7,894 bases of DNA, from positions 1 to 7,894 of the forward strand of contig CAJWBY010000186.1 in assembly GCA_913020705.1 (NCBI GenBank), in the 5' to 3' direction. The DNA comes from an uncultured Colwellia sp. (GTDB lineage: Bacteria; Pseudomonadota; Gammaproteobacteria; Enterobacterales; Alteromonadaceae). A program made the translations under genes and the position numbers. Below are positions 1 to 6,740 of this stretch, piece by piece. The notes beneath the pieces are model-generated. The model did no database searches. It worked only from the letters and a program-made list of their open reading frames with translations, and was not told where the DNA came from. Each line of letters begins with the position of its first letter. Within the stretch, counting starts at the first letter, position 1.

Positions 1-889
1 TCATGTGCTTAGGGCCACTTGCATCTGCAGTGATGTAAGGTAAGTTAACATCAGTTTGTTGTGCAGAAGAAAGTTCACATTTCGCTTTTTCAGCCGCTTC
101 TTTCAAACGTTGCATAGCTAATGGATCAGTTGTTAAATCCATGCCTTGATCTTTCTTGAATTCAGCTACTAGGTAGTTGATTAAACGGTTATCAAAATCT
201 TCACCACCTAAGTGAGTGTCACCGTTAGTCGCAAGTACTTCAAAAGTGTGCTCGCCTTCAACTTCGTCAATTTCAATGATAGAGATATCAAATGTACCAC
301 CACCTAAATCGTATACAGCAACAACTTTGTCACCTTCTTGCTTGTCCATACCGTAAGCAAGTGCAGCAGCAGTTGGTTCATTGATAATACGTTTAACTTC
401 AAGACCAGCAATACGACCAGCATCTTTAGTTGCTTGACGCTGTGAATCATTAAAGTAAGCAGGAACAGTAATTACAGCTTCTGTAACTGTTTCGCCTAAG
501 TAATCTTCAGCCGTTTTTTTCATTTTCGCTAAAACTTCAGCAGAAACTTGTGGAGGCGCTACGTTTTTGTCACGAGTAGTAACCCAAGCATCACCGTTGT
601 CCGCTTTAACAATACCAAATGGCATTATTTTAATGTCACGTTGAACTTCTTCGTCTTCAAAACGACGACCAATTAAACGCTTAATTGCGTATAATGTATT
701 TGTAGGGTTTGTAACAGATTGACGCTTAGCAGGTTGACCTACTAAAGTTTCGCCTTCTTCTGTGTATGCAATAATTGAAGGAGTTGTACGATCGCCTTCT
801 GCATTTTCAATTACACGTGCTGTGCCGCCATCTAGAACAGCAACACAAGAGTTTGTTGTCCCTAGGTCAATACCGATTATTTTGCCCAT
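1..889 (-). CDS. dnaK: Molecular chaperone DnaK (Hsp70), N-terminal part, runs off the window edge
   Basis: The reading frame begins at the ATG at 889-887 and stays open to the left edge, giving residues 1-296 of a protein usually about 640 aa long; the end beyond the window is unseen. This is most of the nucleotide-binding (actin-fold ATPase) domain. It starts [18 protein letters not shown] (phosphate-1 loop), then has the phosphate-2 motif DLGGGTFD with the conserved Thr at residue 199, as in E. coli, the segment [14 protein letters not shown], and ends in [13 protein letters not shown]. DnaK is the cytosolic ATP-driven Hsp70 that holds unfolded proteins; the family works with DnaJ and the exchange factor GrpE, whose gene lies just upstream on the same strand. 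A GGAG at 902-899 lies 9 nt before the ATG. A heat-shock promoter is predicted about 75 nt upstream. Identity is very sure; no frame defects are seen in the visible part. Confidence 0.98.
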   Translation of the reverse strand, partial: MGKIIGIDLGTTNSCVAVLDGGTARVIENAEGDRTTPSIIAYTEEGETLVGQPAKRQSVTNPTNTLYAIKRLIGRRFEDEEVQRDIKIMPFGIVKADNGDAWVTTRDKNVAPPQVSAEVLAKMKKTAEDYLGETVTEAVITVPAYFNDSQRQATKDAGRIAGLEVKRIINEPTAAALAYGMDKQEGDKVVAVYDLGGGTFDISIIEIDEVEGEHTFEVLATNGDTHLGGEDFDNRLINYLVAEFKKDQGMDLTTDPLAMQRLKEAAEKAKCELSSAQQTDVNLPYITADASGPKHM

Positions 890-963
890 CTTGAGGATCT
901 CCGAATACTAATTAAAATAAAGTTTACTAAAATATATTTTTAATAAATCTGTTGATGAAACAA

Positions 964-992
964 ATAGTGGGGGCAGGAAAATTCTTTTCAAC
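964..992 (-). promoter_or_regulatory. Predicted sigma-32 (RpoH) heat-shock promoter of dnaK
   Basis: On the minus strand the -35 element GTTGAA (992-987) and the -10 element CCCCACTAT (972-964) are separated by 14 nt. The known RpoH consensus is CTTGAA and CCCCATnTa with a spacer of about 13-17 nt, so each core element has one mismatch. Transcription would start near 957, giving a 5' leader of roughly 65-70 nt before dnaK. The spacing equals that of the better-matching grpE promoter in this window, which supports the call. Predicted from sequence only. Confidence 0.65.
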
Positions 993-999
993 TATTTAG

Positions 1000-1031
1000 A
1001 AAAAAAAAAGTAAAAAAATGTAACTTTTTTT
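1000..1031 (-). promoter_or_regulatory. A/T-tract upstream of the dnaK promoter, possible UP element
   Basis: A run of ten A (1000-1009), a run of seven A (1012-1018) and a run of seven T (1025-1031) lie immediately upstream of the dnaK -35 box as read on the minus strand. Two 9-bp complementary arms (1003-1011 and 1023-1031) flank an 11-nt spacer. Such tracts can bind the RNA polymerase alpha C-terminal domain or bend DNA, so an UP element is possible. It could equally be AT-rich spacer. A TTGACG near 1062-1067 followed by TATATA-like sequence near 1033-1039 is too widely spaced to be a convincing second promoter. Confidence 0.25.
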
Positions 1032-1097
1032 CTATATATAAGCCGTTTCCATCAATTAAACGTCAAACGACCTGAATATAAAATTTTTTTTAGCCCT

Positions 1098-1143
1098 AAA
1101 AAAAAGCGGTAAGAAGTTTTAAGATAAACTTCTTACCGCTTTT
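1098..1143 (-). terminator. Intrinsic terminator of grpE
   Basis: Arms 1105-1119 and 1126-1140 form a perfect 15-bp stem (AGCGGTAAGAAGTTT and its complement) around a 6-nt loop, with further A-T pairs at the base. On the minus strand it follows the grpE stop codon by about 18 nt and runs into eight T (1105-1098), the layout of a rho-independent terminator. On the plus strand only four T follow, so it would be weaker that way. It lies between grpE and the dnaK promoter and should separate the two transcripts. Confidence 0.88.
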
Positions 1144-1157
1144 ATTGATATTATTTT

Positions 1158-1817
1158 TTATGCTGTAGTGTCAACCGCAGGAGTAGGAGCAGCTTTAGAA
1201 ACCATAACCATCGCTGGGCGTATTAAACGGCCGTTTAATTCATAGCCTTTTTGCATAACAGCAATAACAGTATTAGGTGCAACACCCTCAACAACTTGCA
1301 TTGACATTGCTTGATGAAACTCAGGATTAAAAGGTTGGTCTTGTGGATCAACACCTTTAACGCCAAACTTTTCTAAAGAAGCAATTAAACCTTGAAGTGT
1401 TAATTCAAGACCTTCAATAATGCCTTTAATGCTTTCATCTTCTTTATCAACATTCTGTAAAGCACGTTCTAAATTATCAACCGACACTAACATTTCAGTC
1501 GCAAATTTTTCTAGAGCAAATTTACGTGCTTTATCTACATCTTGTGCACTACGTCGACGAATATTATCAACTTCAGCTTTAGCGCGAACAACAGAATCTT
1601 TTTGATCAGATACCGTTGTTTGTGCTGCAGATAACGCTAACTCAAGTTCATTAATTTTTTCTTGATCTACACTGATATTAAAAGCTGCTGCATCGAATTG
1701 AACTTCAACTTGCTCTTCAGCTTGATCAATAATTTCTTGTGCCATAATTTCTTCAGGCGTTAAAGCTTCTGTTGATGCTTCAGGTGTGTTCTTATTTTCT
1801 GTTGACTCATTAGTCAT
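1158..1817 (-). CDS. grpE: Nucleotide exchange factor GrpE
   Basis: A 219-residue protein; E. coli GrpE has 197. GrpE is a cytosolic homodimer that speeds ADP release from DnaK. An acidic, low-complexity N-terminus (roughly residues 1-45) precedes a long charged helix that forms the dimer coiled coil, with [11 protein letters not shown] and [24 protein letters not shown] typical of the family. The C-terminal beta domain carries [12 protein letters not shown] and [18 protein letters not shown], the part that contacts DnaK. The ATG at 1817 was chosen because GGAG at 1828-1825 sits 7 nt before it; a TTG at 1829 in the same frame would place that ribosome site inside the gene. A sigma-32-like promoter lies upstream and a strong terminator follows. 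The neighbouring dnaK encodes its partner chaperone. Confidence 0.97.
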   Translation of the reverse strand: MTNESTENKNTPEASTEALTPEEIMAQEIIDQAEEQVEVQFDAAAFNISVDQEKINELELALSAAQTTVSDQKDSVVRAKAEVDNIRRRSAQDVDKARKFALEKFATEMLVSVDNLERALQNVDKEDESIKGIIEGLELTLQGLIASLEKFGVKGVDPQDQPFNPEFHQAMSMQVVEGVAPNTVIAVMQKGYELNGRLIRPAMVMVSKAAPTPAVDTTA

Positions 1818-1885
1818 GAAAAGCTCCAAAATAAACTAATAAAATAGTTAATAATATAAAGGTTATATAAATCTGATAACGCTAA

Positions 1886-1913
1886 TTATGGGGATTTGTT
1901 GCTACGTTTCAAG
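1886..1913 (-). promoter_or_regulatory. Predicted sigma-32 (RpoH) heat-shock promoter of grpE
   Basis: On the minus strand CTTGAA (1913-1908), an exact match to the RpoH -35 core, is followed after 14 nt by CCCCATAA (1893-1886), an exact match to the CCCCAT -10 core. Transcription would start near 1880, leaving a leader of about 60 nt before the grpE ATG at 1817. This fits the known heat-shock control of grpE. It sits in the 196-bp divergent gap shared with nadK, whose own promoter lies on the other strand. Confidence 0.88.
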
Positions 1914-1977
1914 GATAAAAGTAAATGATTTATAAAAAAGTCAACTTTACAAGACATTAAAATACAGCGAAACTGTT

Positions 1978-1983
1978 TATAAT
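1978..1983 (+). promoter_or_regulatory. Predicted -10 box of the nadK promoter
   Basis: A perfect TATAAT lies 30 nt before the nadK ATG, which would give a leader of only about 24 nt. No good -35 hexamer is seen at 16-18 nt upstream (the best is ACATTA or CATTAA), so the promoter may be weak or depend on an activator. Read from sequence only. Confidence 0.45.
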
Positions 1984-2013
1984 CCTAAGATCCATAGAAT
2001 TTGCAGTGCGAAT

Positions 2014-2895
2014 ATGAGCAGAATTTATAACACAATAGGTTTGATCGGCAAACCAAACCACGAAGGCGCAAGTGCAACAATAACTGCGCTATATCAATTT
2101 CTTACAGATCACGACTACAAAGTGTTGATTGAGAGCTCAGTAGCACCATCCATTAATATAGATAAACTTGCTATAAATACCTTAATTGAAATTGGTGATA
2201 AAGCGGATCTTGCTATTGTCGTTGGTGGTGATGGTTATATGCTAGGTGCTGCCCGTGTTTTATCTTGTTTCAATATTGGCGTAATTGGCGTGAACAGAGG
2301 TAACTTAGGCTTTCTAACTGATTTATCTCCTGACGAGTTAATCGAACCTCTTAAAGAAATACTCCTCGGAAATTCTCGCTCTGAACAACGATTTGTTATA
2401 GAAGCCGAAGTTTATCGACATGGAAAATTGAAAAGCTCAAACAGTGCAGTAAATGAAGCGGTTCTTCATGCAGGGAAAGTTGCCAGCATGATTGAATTTG
2501 AGGTTTACATTGATGGAAGCTTTATGTTCAGCCAACGTTCTGATGGATTAATCGTTTCTACACCTACAGGCTCTACGGCTTATTCTATGTCTGCAGGCGG
2601 ACCTATATTAACACCCAATTTAAATGCATTATCCTTAGTCCCTATGTTCCCGCATACTTTGACAAGCCGTCCAATAGTCGTAGACGGTAACAGTGAAATA
2701 AAATTGGTACTTGCCAATGAAAATTATGAAAATTTGCAAGTCAGTTGTGATGGACACGTAATTTTAGCCGTTATGCCTGGCGATGTAGTCATCATAAGGA
2801 AAAGTGAAAATACACTTAGGTTGATTCACCCCCTAGATCATGATTACTTCAACGTACTTCGCAGTAAATTAAGTTGGGGCAATAAACTTTATTAA
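2014..2895 (+). CDS. nadK: NAD kinase
   Basis: A 293-residue cytosolic enzyme, close to the E. coli NadK length of 292. NAD kinases phosphorylate NAD+ with ATP to make NADP+, the only known route to this cofactor. Visible family marks are VVGGDGYML with the catalytic GGDG at 71-74, [10 protein letters not shown] at 94-103, the NE pair at 147-148, [21 protein letters not shown] at about 177-197 for nucleotide binding, and [13 protein letters not shown] at 210-222. The C-terminal VSCDGH at 243-248 is also typical. The ATG at 2014 gives the family N-terminus ([12 protein letters not shown]); no clear Shine-Dalgarno precedes it. The gene diverges from grpE and is followed by recN after a 109-bp gap that has its own SOS-type promoter, so the two are probably not strictly one operon. 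Confidence 0.97.
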   Translation: MSRIYNTIGLIGKPNHEGASATITALYQFLTDHDYKVLIESSVAPSINIDKLAINTLIEIGDKADLAIVVGGDGYMLGAARVLSCFNIGVIGVNRGNLGFLTDLSPDELIEPLKEILLGNSRSEQRFVIEAEVYRHGKLKSSNSAVNEAVLHAGKVASMIEFEVYIDGSFMFSQRSDGLIVSTPTGSTAYSMSAGGPILTPNLNALSLVPMFPHTLTSRPIVVDGNSEIKLVLANENYENLQVSCDGHVILAVMPGDVVIIRKSENTLRLIHPLDHDYFNVLRSKLSWGNKLY

Positions 2896-2904
2896 TTTAC
2901 AACA

Positions 2905-2925
2905 AATTCAACCTGTTGGATTTTT
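2905..2925 (+). terminator. Possible weak terminator after nadK
   Basis: Nine bases after the nadK stop, AATTCAAC (2905-2912) can pair with GTTGGATT (2915-2922), including one G-U pair, and five T end the element. The stem is AT-rich and the loop very tight (2 nt unless the top pairs open), so termination would be partial at best. Confidence 0.3.
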
Positions 2926-2939
2926 ATTCAATCTAATAC

Positions 2940-2966
2940 TTGCACAAAAACAAATTACTGTATAAA
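2940..2966 (+). promoter_or_regulatory. Predicted recN promoter overlapping the LexA site
   Basis: TTGCAC (2940-2945) and TATAAA (2961-2966) are separated by 15 nt, short of the optimal 17. The -10 hexamer lies inside the predicted LexA operator, the classical arrangement for repression by occlusion. Transcription would start near 2973, about 32 nt before the recN ATG. Confidence 0.5.
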
Positions 2967-2975
2967 TTAACAGTT
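2956..2975 (+). promoter_or_regulatory. LexA operator (SOS box) upstream of recN
   Basis: The 20-bp site has the form TACTGT-N8-ACAGTT, with CTGT at 2958-2961, an AT-only 8-nt spacer and ACAG at 2970-2973. This exactly fits the known E. coli-type LexA core CTGT-N8-ACAG. It overlaps the predicted -10 box of recN and ends 29 nt before its start codon. recN is a well-known strongly SOS-induced gene, so the context agrees. A second, half-matching site follows at 2972-2991, with ACAGTA intact but no CTGT. Confidence 0.88.
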
Positions 2976-3004
2976 ATATACTTACACAGTAATTTGGCTT
3001 GCTA

Positions 3005-4693
3005 ATGCTTTTACAACTTAACATTCAAAACTTCGCGATTGTCCGTTCATTAGATATAGATTGGCGCAAAGGTATGACAACCATCACAGGAGAAACTGGT
3101 GCTGGTAAATCAATTGCTATTGATGCCTTAGGTTTATGTTTAGGTGACAGAGCATTAACAAATATTGTGAGGCCAAATAGCAAAAAAGCTGAATTGGCAG
3201 CCACGTTTGATATCACAAACAATGCTTCAGCACAAAAATGGCTCAAAATAAATGACCTTTCACTTAATGATGAAAATGAGACAGAGCAAGACCATGAGTG
3301 TATTTTACGCCGTGTAATATCCGCAGAAGGCCGTTCAAGAGCTTATATAAATGGAAGCCAAGTCCCACTCACACAACTTAAAGATATTTCACAATTTTTA
3401 ATAAATATTCATGGGCAGCATGATCATCAATTAATTGTTAAAGCGACCCAACAACGAAAAATATTAGATGAGTATTCTGATCATCAACATTTACTAGACG
3501 ACGTACAATATTATTACCAACAGTGGCGAAACCTCAAAACAGAATTGAAAAAGTTACAAGAAAGTAAAGACCAACGAGAGGCAAAACTTCAGTTATTACA
3601 ATATCAAGTAAACGAATTAGACGAATTCTCATTACAGATGGATGAATTTGAAACGCTTGAAAGTGACTACAAACGTCATAGTAATGGTCAATCGTTATTA
3701 AACGGTACTTTGCAAGCCTTACAGACCTTATCTGAAAATGAAAACTTTAATATTACTGACAGTCTAAGAAATAATTGCGAACAGTTAAATGACTTAGTTC
3801 ACATGGATCCAAATTTAACTGAAATTGCAAAAACGTTAGGTGAAGCACTTATAAGCATTGAAGATGCTAATGATGAATTAAAACATTACTACGATAGACT
3901 TGAACTAGATCCACAAGCTTATCAAATGATTGAAGACAGATACTCGCTAGCCATTCAACTAGCTAAAAAGCATCAAGTTGCACCAGAAAATCTACCGACA
4001 CTCCATCTAGAAATTAAACAAGCGTTGAACTTAATCAATTCAGACGGTTCAAGGCTTGACACTATGTATATCGATATTGAAAAAGCAAAAGTACATTATT
4101 TACAAACTGCTAAAATATTATCAACATCAAGAGTTAAATCAGCTAAAAAATTAAGTAAGAAAATTAGCCTCAGTATGAAAGAACTCAATATGGAACACGG
4201 GATTTTTGAAGTATCTGTCAATCAAATAGAAGCCGAAGCATTATCTCCGCTAGGTTCTGATGAAATAAACTTTCTAATTAGCCTAAACCCTGGACAACAA
4301 TTAGAAGCGATGAACAAAGTTGCTTCTGGTGGTGAACTGTCACGTATTAGTTTAGCTATGCAGGTTATTTTGGCAGACAAAGTAATTACGCCTACGCTAA
4401 TATTTGATGAAGTCGATGTAGGAATAAGTGGACCAACTGCCGCAATGGTTGGTAGTAAGCTCCAAGAGTTAGCAAAAAACACCCAAGTAATATGTGTTAC
4501 TCATTTACCACAAGTTGCTAGTAAGGGCCATCAACAGTTATTCGTAAGTAAATTAACTGACGGAGAATTCACAGAAACAAAAGTTACGGAACTAAGTGAC
4601 AATGGTAGAGTCCAAGAAATTGCTCGCTTATTAGCGGGGAATAAAATTACTGATAATAGCTTAGCTAATGCTCAAGAGTTACTTGCAGGTTAA
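3005..4693 (+). CDS. recN: DNA repair protein RecN
   Basis: A 562-residue SMC-like ATPase (E. coli RecN has 553) that acts at DNA double-strand breaks in recombination repair. The N-terminal half-ATPase holds FAIVRSLDID and Walker A GETGAGKS at 29-36. The middle, about 160-375, is a charged helical coiled-coil arm. The C-terminal half holds the ABC signature SGGELSR at 441-447, Walker B TLIFDEVDVGISG at about 464-476 and the switch His in THLPQVAS near 500. The ATG at 3005 gives MLLQLNIQNFAIV, which matches the E. coli start MLAQLTISNFAIV; a TTG two codons upstream is less likely. No strong Shine-Dalgarno is seen. A LexA operator lies just upstream, so SOS control is expected. The protein ends ELLAG rather than the -LAA degron known for E. 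coli RecN. Confidence 0.98.
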   Translation: MLLQLNIQNFAIVRSLDIDWRKGMTTITGETGAGKSIAIDALGLCLGDRALTNIVRPNSKKAELAATFDITNNASAQKWLKINDLSLNDENETEQDHECILRRVISAEGRSRAYINGSQVPLTQLKDISQFLINIHGQHDHQLIVKATQQRKILDEYSDHQHLLDDVQYYYQQWRNLKTELKKLQESKDQREAKLQLLQYQVNELDEFSLQMDEFETLESDYKRHSNGQSLLNGTLQALQTLSENENFNITDSLRNNCEQLNDLVHMDPNLTEIAKTLGEALISIEDANDELKHYYDRLELDPQAYQMIEDRYSLAIQLAKKHQVAPENLPTLHLEIKQALNLINSDGSRLDTMYIDIEKAKVHYLQTAKILSTSRVKSAKKLSKKISLSMKELNMEHGIFEVSVNQIEAEALSPLGSDEINFLISLNPGQQLEAMNKVASGGELSRISLAMQVILADKVITPTLIFDEVDVGISGPTAAMVGSKLQELAKNTQVICVTHLPQVASKGHQQLFVSKLTDGEFTETKVTELSDNGRVQEIARLLAGNKITDNSLANAQELLAG

Positions 4694-4712
4694 AAATAAA
4701 TTGAAAATAGTT

Positions 4713-4741
4713 TTGTATCTGGCTTCGCGCTTAGTTATTAT
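4713..4741 (+). promoter_or_regulatory. Possible promoter of bamE
   Basis: In the 83-bp gap after recN, TTGTAT (4713-4718) and TATTAT (4736-4741) are 17 nt apart, a plausible housekeeping promoter. No sigma-E type GGAACTT/TCAAA pair, as drives some envelope-assembly genes, is visible. No terminator is seen after recN, so read-through into bamE is also possible. Confidence 0.35.
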
Positions 4742-4776
4742 CCCCATTCGCACTTATTAGGATAAATGAAAAAATC

Positions 4777-5124
4777 ATGTTGTTTCGTATTTTAGCTATT
4801 ACTATTGCCCTATCTCTTTCTGCCTGCTCAAGTTGGGTTTTTCGCATTGATCTTCCTCAAGGAAACTTTTTAGAACAAAAGAACATCGACAAACTACAAA
4901 TAGGTATGAACAAAGAACAAGTAAAATTTGTACTTGGCAGCGCTGTGATTCAAGATGCTTTTAACAACGATACTTGGCACTACGTTTACTTATTGAAATC
5001 AGGAAGAAGCGAAGATTTAAATGTAAAGAAAAAATTCATACTTCATTTTGAAGAAGAGTTATTAACGAGTGCTGAAGGCGACTTTGTTTTAGGTGATAAT
5101 TTTTATGTTCCTATGGTGAATTAA
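4777..5124 (+). CDS. bamE: Outer membrane assembly lipoprotein BamE (SmpA/OmlA family)
   Basis: A 115-residue precursor; E. coli BamE has 113. BamE is a small lipoprotein of the BAM complex, which folds beta-barrel proteins into the outer membrane. Residues 1-16 are a lipoprotein signal peptide with lipobox LSAC; Cys17 would be acylated, and the Ser after it does not act as an inner-membrane retention signal. Then come the conserved QGNFLEQKNIDKLQIGMNKEQVKFVLGSAVIQDAFNNDTW pattern (split here: QGNFL, KLQIGM, FVLGS, DAFNNDTWHYVY), matching the E. coli segments QGNYL, KIRVGM, YALGT and DPFGTNTWFYVF. An AGGA at 4759-4762 lies 14 nt before this ATG, unusually far; a short overlapping frame at 4766-4795 lies between them. 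The gene ends at a shared terminator with the convergent rnfH. Confidence 0.95.
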   Translation: MLFRILAITIALSLSACSSWVFRIDLPQGNFLEQKNIDKLQIGMNKEQVKFVLGSAVIQDAFNNDTWHYVYLLKSGRSEDLNVKKKFILHFEEELLTSAEGDFVLGDNFYVPMVN

Positions 5125-5147
5125 GCATAAAAATAATTTCTCACTAT

Positions 5148-5177
5148 AAAAAAACGGCTTTTTGGCCGTTTTTTTTT
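5148..5177. terminator. Bidirectional intrinsic terminator between bamE and rnfH
   Basis: Arms 5148-5158 (seven A then CGGC) and 5165-5175 (GCCG then seven T) form an 11-bp stem with a 6-nt loop. Nine T (5169-5177) follow on the plus strand and seven T on the minus strand, so it can end both bamE, 23 nt downstream of its stop, and the convergent ratA-rnfH transcript. Confidence 0.9.
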
Positions 5178-5200
5178 ATACTAAAATCAGTGGTAATATT

Positions 5201-5581
5201 CTAACTAGCTTTACTTCTACGAGGATCTAAACGACCACCAGTAACCTTATCCGCACGCCCTTCATCTTTTGCTTTTTCAGCACGCCTCTTTCTTACTTCT
5301 TTAGGGTCAGCGATTAAAGGACGATATATTTCAATACGATCCAAATCTCGTAATGTATCCGTTAATTTTGCTGATCGATTCCAAATACCGACTTTGTTTA
5401 TGCTTAAGTCTATTTCTTCAAAAGCATTTAATATACCTGATTCAATAATACCTTGTTCTAACAAAGTGCCATCTTCAACCATAATCGTTATTAACTCTTG
5501 TCGAGTTGGCAAGCCATAAACAACTTCTATTTGAATTTTACTTTGAGCAACTTCTTGCTCTGTTATTTTGCTATCAACCAT
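5201..5581 (-). CDS. rnfH: RnfH family ubiquitin-like-fold protein
   Basis: A 126-residue protein of the RnfH family (UPF0125, E. coli YfjF), whose exact function is not known; the fold is beta-grasp, ubiquitin-like. Diagnostic segments are [35 protein letters not shown] and the signature [24 protein letters not shown], which matches E. coli [23 protein letters not shown]. It is longer than the E. coli protein (about 96 aa): about ten extra residues at the N-terminus and a basic tail after the core ([19 protein letters not shown]). It overlaps ratA by 8 nt (ATGGTTGA), which suggests translational coupling; AGAGG lies about 12 nt upstream of the ATG, inside ratA. The name comes from linkage with rnf genes in other bacteria; no rnf gene is present here. 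Confidence 0.93.
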   Translation of the reverse strand: [126 protein letters not shown]

Positions 5582-6014
5582 TAGAATGATAAACCTCTTT
5601 TGCTCTTTGAGTGAAAGCTTGCACCATATTATTAGTTAAACTTGTAAAAACTCTCCCAAAGGCTAAATCAAACACTTTGCTCGAAAATTCATACTCTAAA
5701 TGTAAACTAATTTTACATGCTTCTTCCGATAATTCAGTCAATTCCCAATACCCCCTCAAATGTTTAAAAGGGCCATCTACTAAATCAAGCTGCACTTTGT
5801 TCCCATTAACCAATGTATTTTTGGTGGTAAACCATTTTTTTAAGCCGCCTTTTGAAACCATTAAACCGGCGGTAACCTCATTACCATTGACTGTAATTAT
5901 CTTACTGTCACCACAATTTGGAATAAAATGAGGGTAAGCAACAATATCATTAATTAATTTATACATTTGATCAACGCTATACATCACTAACGCGCTACGA
6001 CTAATTATTGGCAT
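5574..6014 (-). CDS. ratA: RatA family START/Coq10-like protein (toxin-like ribosome association factor)
   Basis: A 146-residue protein of the START/polyketide-cyclase fold, E. coli YfjG/RatA (PasT). In E. coli it was reported to block association of the 30S and 50S ribosomal subunits, while PasT has been linked to stress tolerance; its relation to mitochondrial Coq10 also suggests a role in ubiquinone function, so its true job is disputed. The match is seen in MPIISRSALVMYSVDQMYKLINDIVAYPHF, SKGGLKKWFTTKN, LVDGPFKHLRGYWELT and the C-terminal helix FGRVFTSLTNNMVQAFTQRAKEVY. The ATG at 6014 gives the family start MPxISR, and GAGGA at 6025-6021 is a good ribosome site. It is the first gene of a two-gene unit with rnfH and diverges from smpB. 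No antitoxin-like signature is recognised in its partner beyond the RnfH family. Confidence 0.94.
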   Translation of the reverse strand: MPIISRSALVMYSVDQMYKLINDIVAYPHFIPNCGDSKIITVNGNEVTAGLMVSKGGLKKWFTTKNTLVNGNKVQLDLVDGPFKHLRGYWELTELSEEACKISLHLEYEFSSKVFDLAFGRVFTSLTNNMVQAFTQRAKEVYHSNG

Positions 6015-6115
6015 TTTTCATCCTCAAATCTAAAGTGTAATGATAACAAAGCCATGAGCAAAACGCATTAACGAGAAAAATTGAAATTAATCATTCTAAT
6101 ACAAAAAATTCTCCG

Positions 6116-6121
6116 TATAAT
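6116..6121 (+). promoter_or_regulatory. Predicted -10 box of the smpB promoter
   Basis: A perfect TATAAT lies 43 nt upstream of the smpB ATG; the -35 region (CATTCT or ATTCTA near 6092-6098) is poor. Because the element lies within the longer in-frame extension that begins with TTG at 6081, it also argues for the downstream smpB start. In the other direction TTGCTC and TACACT near 6032-6060, 16 nt apart, might serve ratA, but this is weak. Confidence 0.5.
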
Positions 6122-6164
6122 GTTTGAGATTGCTATTTTTGGTGGCAAACGAAATGGAAATATA

Positions 6165-6647
6165 ATGGCAAAGAAGAAAAAATCAAGCAGCAATACCATT
6201 GCTCAAAATAAAAAAGCCCGTCATAACTACTCATTAACCGACAAATTTGAAGGTGGGATGAGCTTACAAGGCTGGGAAATAAAAAGTATACGAAGCGGTA
6301 AAGTAAATATTTCTGACTGCTATGTTCATGTAAAAAATGGAGAAGCGTATTTGCTTGGCGCTGAAATAATGCCCCTTAACGCTGCCTCTAGTCACGTAGT
6401 TTGTGAACCTAATCGTGACCGAAAATTACTGTTAAACCGCCGCGAATTAGAGAAAATTACTGCAGCTGTAGAGCGTGATGGCTATTCATTAATTGCTACA
6501 GCTATGTATTGGAAAGCTAATTGGGTTAAACTCGAATTTTATTTGGGTAAAGGTAAAAAAGACCATGATAAGCGCTCTGATATTAAAGACCGTGAATGGG
6601 CGGTTGATAAAGGTCGATTAATGAAAAATAAAAATTTAGATCGATAA
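6165..6647 (+). CDS. smpB: SsrA-binding protein SmpB
   Basis: A 160-residue protein, the same length as E. coli SmpB. SmpB binds the tRNA-like domain of tmRNA, stands in for the missing anticodon arm and brings tmRNA to stalled ribosomes; the RNA partner is encoded 93 bp downstream. Visible marks: [11 protein letters not shown] at 12-22, [18 protein letters not shown] at 34-51 in the OB-fold core, [19 protein letters not shown] at 77-95, and the tail [18 protein letters not shown] at 128-145 that enters the ribosomal decoding region. The ATG at 6165 was chosen because it gives MAKKKK, as in relatives, with GGAAA about 6 nt before it. An upstream TTG at 6081 would add 28 residues of unconserved sequence across the predicted promoter. 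The C-terminus MKNKNLDR is slightly varied from E. coli MKNAHR. Confidence 0.97.
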   Translation: MAKKKKSSSNTIAQNKKARHNYSLTDKFEGGMSLQGWEIKSIRSGKVNISDCYVHVKNGEAYLLGAEIMPLNAASSHVVCEPNRDRKLLLNRRELEKITAAVERDGYSLIATAMYWKANWVKLEFYLGKGKKDHDKRSDIKDREWAVDKGRLMKNKNLDR

Positions 6648-6666
6648 CTGGTTAAAAAATACCACG

Positions 6667-6695
6667 TTGTTAATTTAAACTAAGCGATGTACAAT
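6667..6695 (+). promoter_or_regulatory. Predicted ssrA promoter
   Basis: TTGTTA (6667-6672) and TACAAT (6690-6695) are separated by exactly 17 nt, a good sigma-70 promoter. Transcription would start near 6702, so the precursor would carry about 39 nt ahead of the mature tmRNA 5' end, to be cut by RNase P. This suggests ssrA can be made independently of smpB. Confidence 0.6.
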
Positions 6696-6702
6696 GCGCT
6701 TT

Positions 6703-6721
6703 ATAGACTTGTTAAGTCTAT
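6703..6721 (+). repeat. Perfect inverted repeat (hairpin) in the ssrA 5' leader
   Basis: ATAGACTT (6703-6710) and AAGTCTAT (6714-6721) form an 8-bp perfect stem with a 3-nt GTT loop, 19 nt before the mature tmRNA. It lies right at the predicted transcription start. No T-run follows, so it is not a good smpB terminator; it may be a leader structure, an operator, or chance. Confidence 0.5.
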
Positions 6722-6740
6722 TTAATAAAAGAAAAACTTT

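Noticed and set aside
1818..1829. TTG start four codons upstream of the grpE ATG
   Set aside because: The GGAG ribosome site overlaps these codons and is well placed for the ATG at 1817.
2999..3004. TTG start two codons upstream for RecN
   Set aside because: The ATG at 3005 aligns with the E. coli RecN N-terminus.
4222..4482. Minus-strand frame inside recN
   Set aside because: It lies opposite the RecN signature and Walker B region and has no supporting features.
5611..5931. 106-codon plus-strand frame opposite ratA
   Set aside because: Antisense shadow of a well-conserved gene with no family resemblance.
6081..6164. 28-codon N-terminal extension of SmpB from a TTG
   Set aside because: The extension is not family-like, spans the predicted -10 box, and MAKKKK at 6165 gives the normal 160-residue protein.
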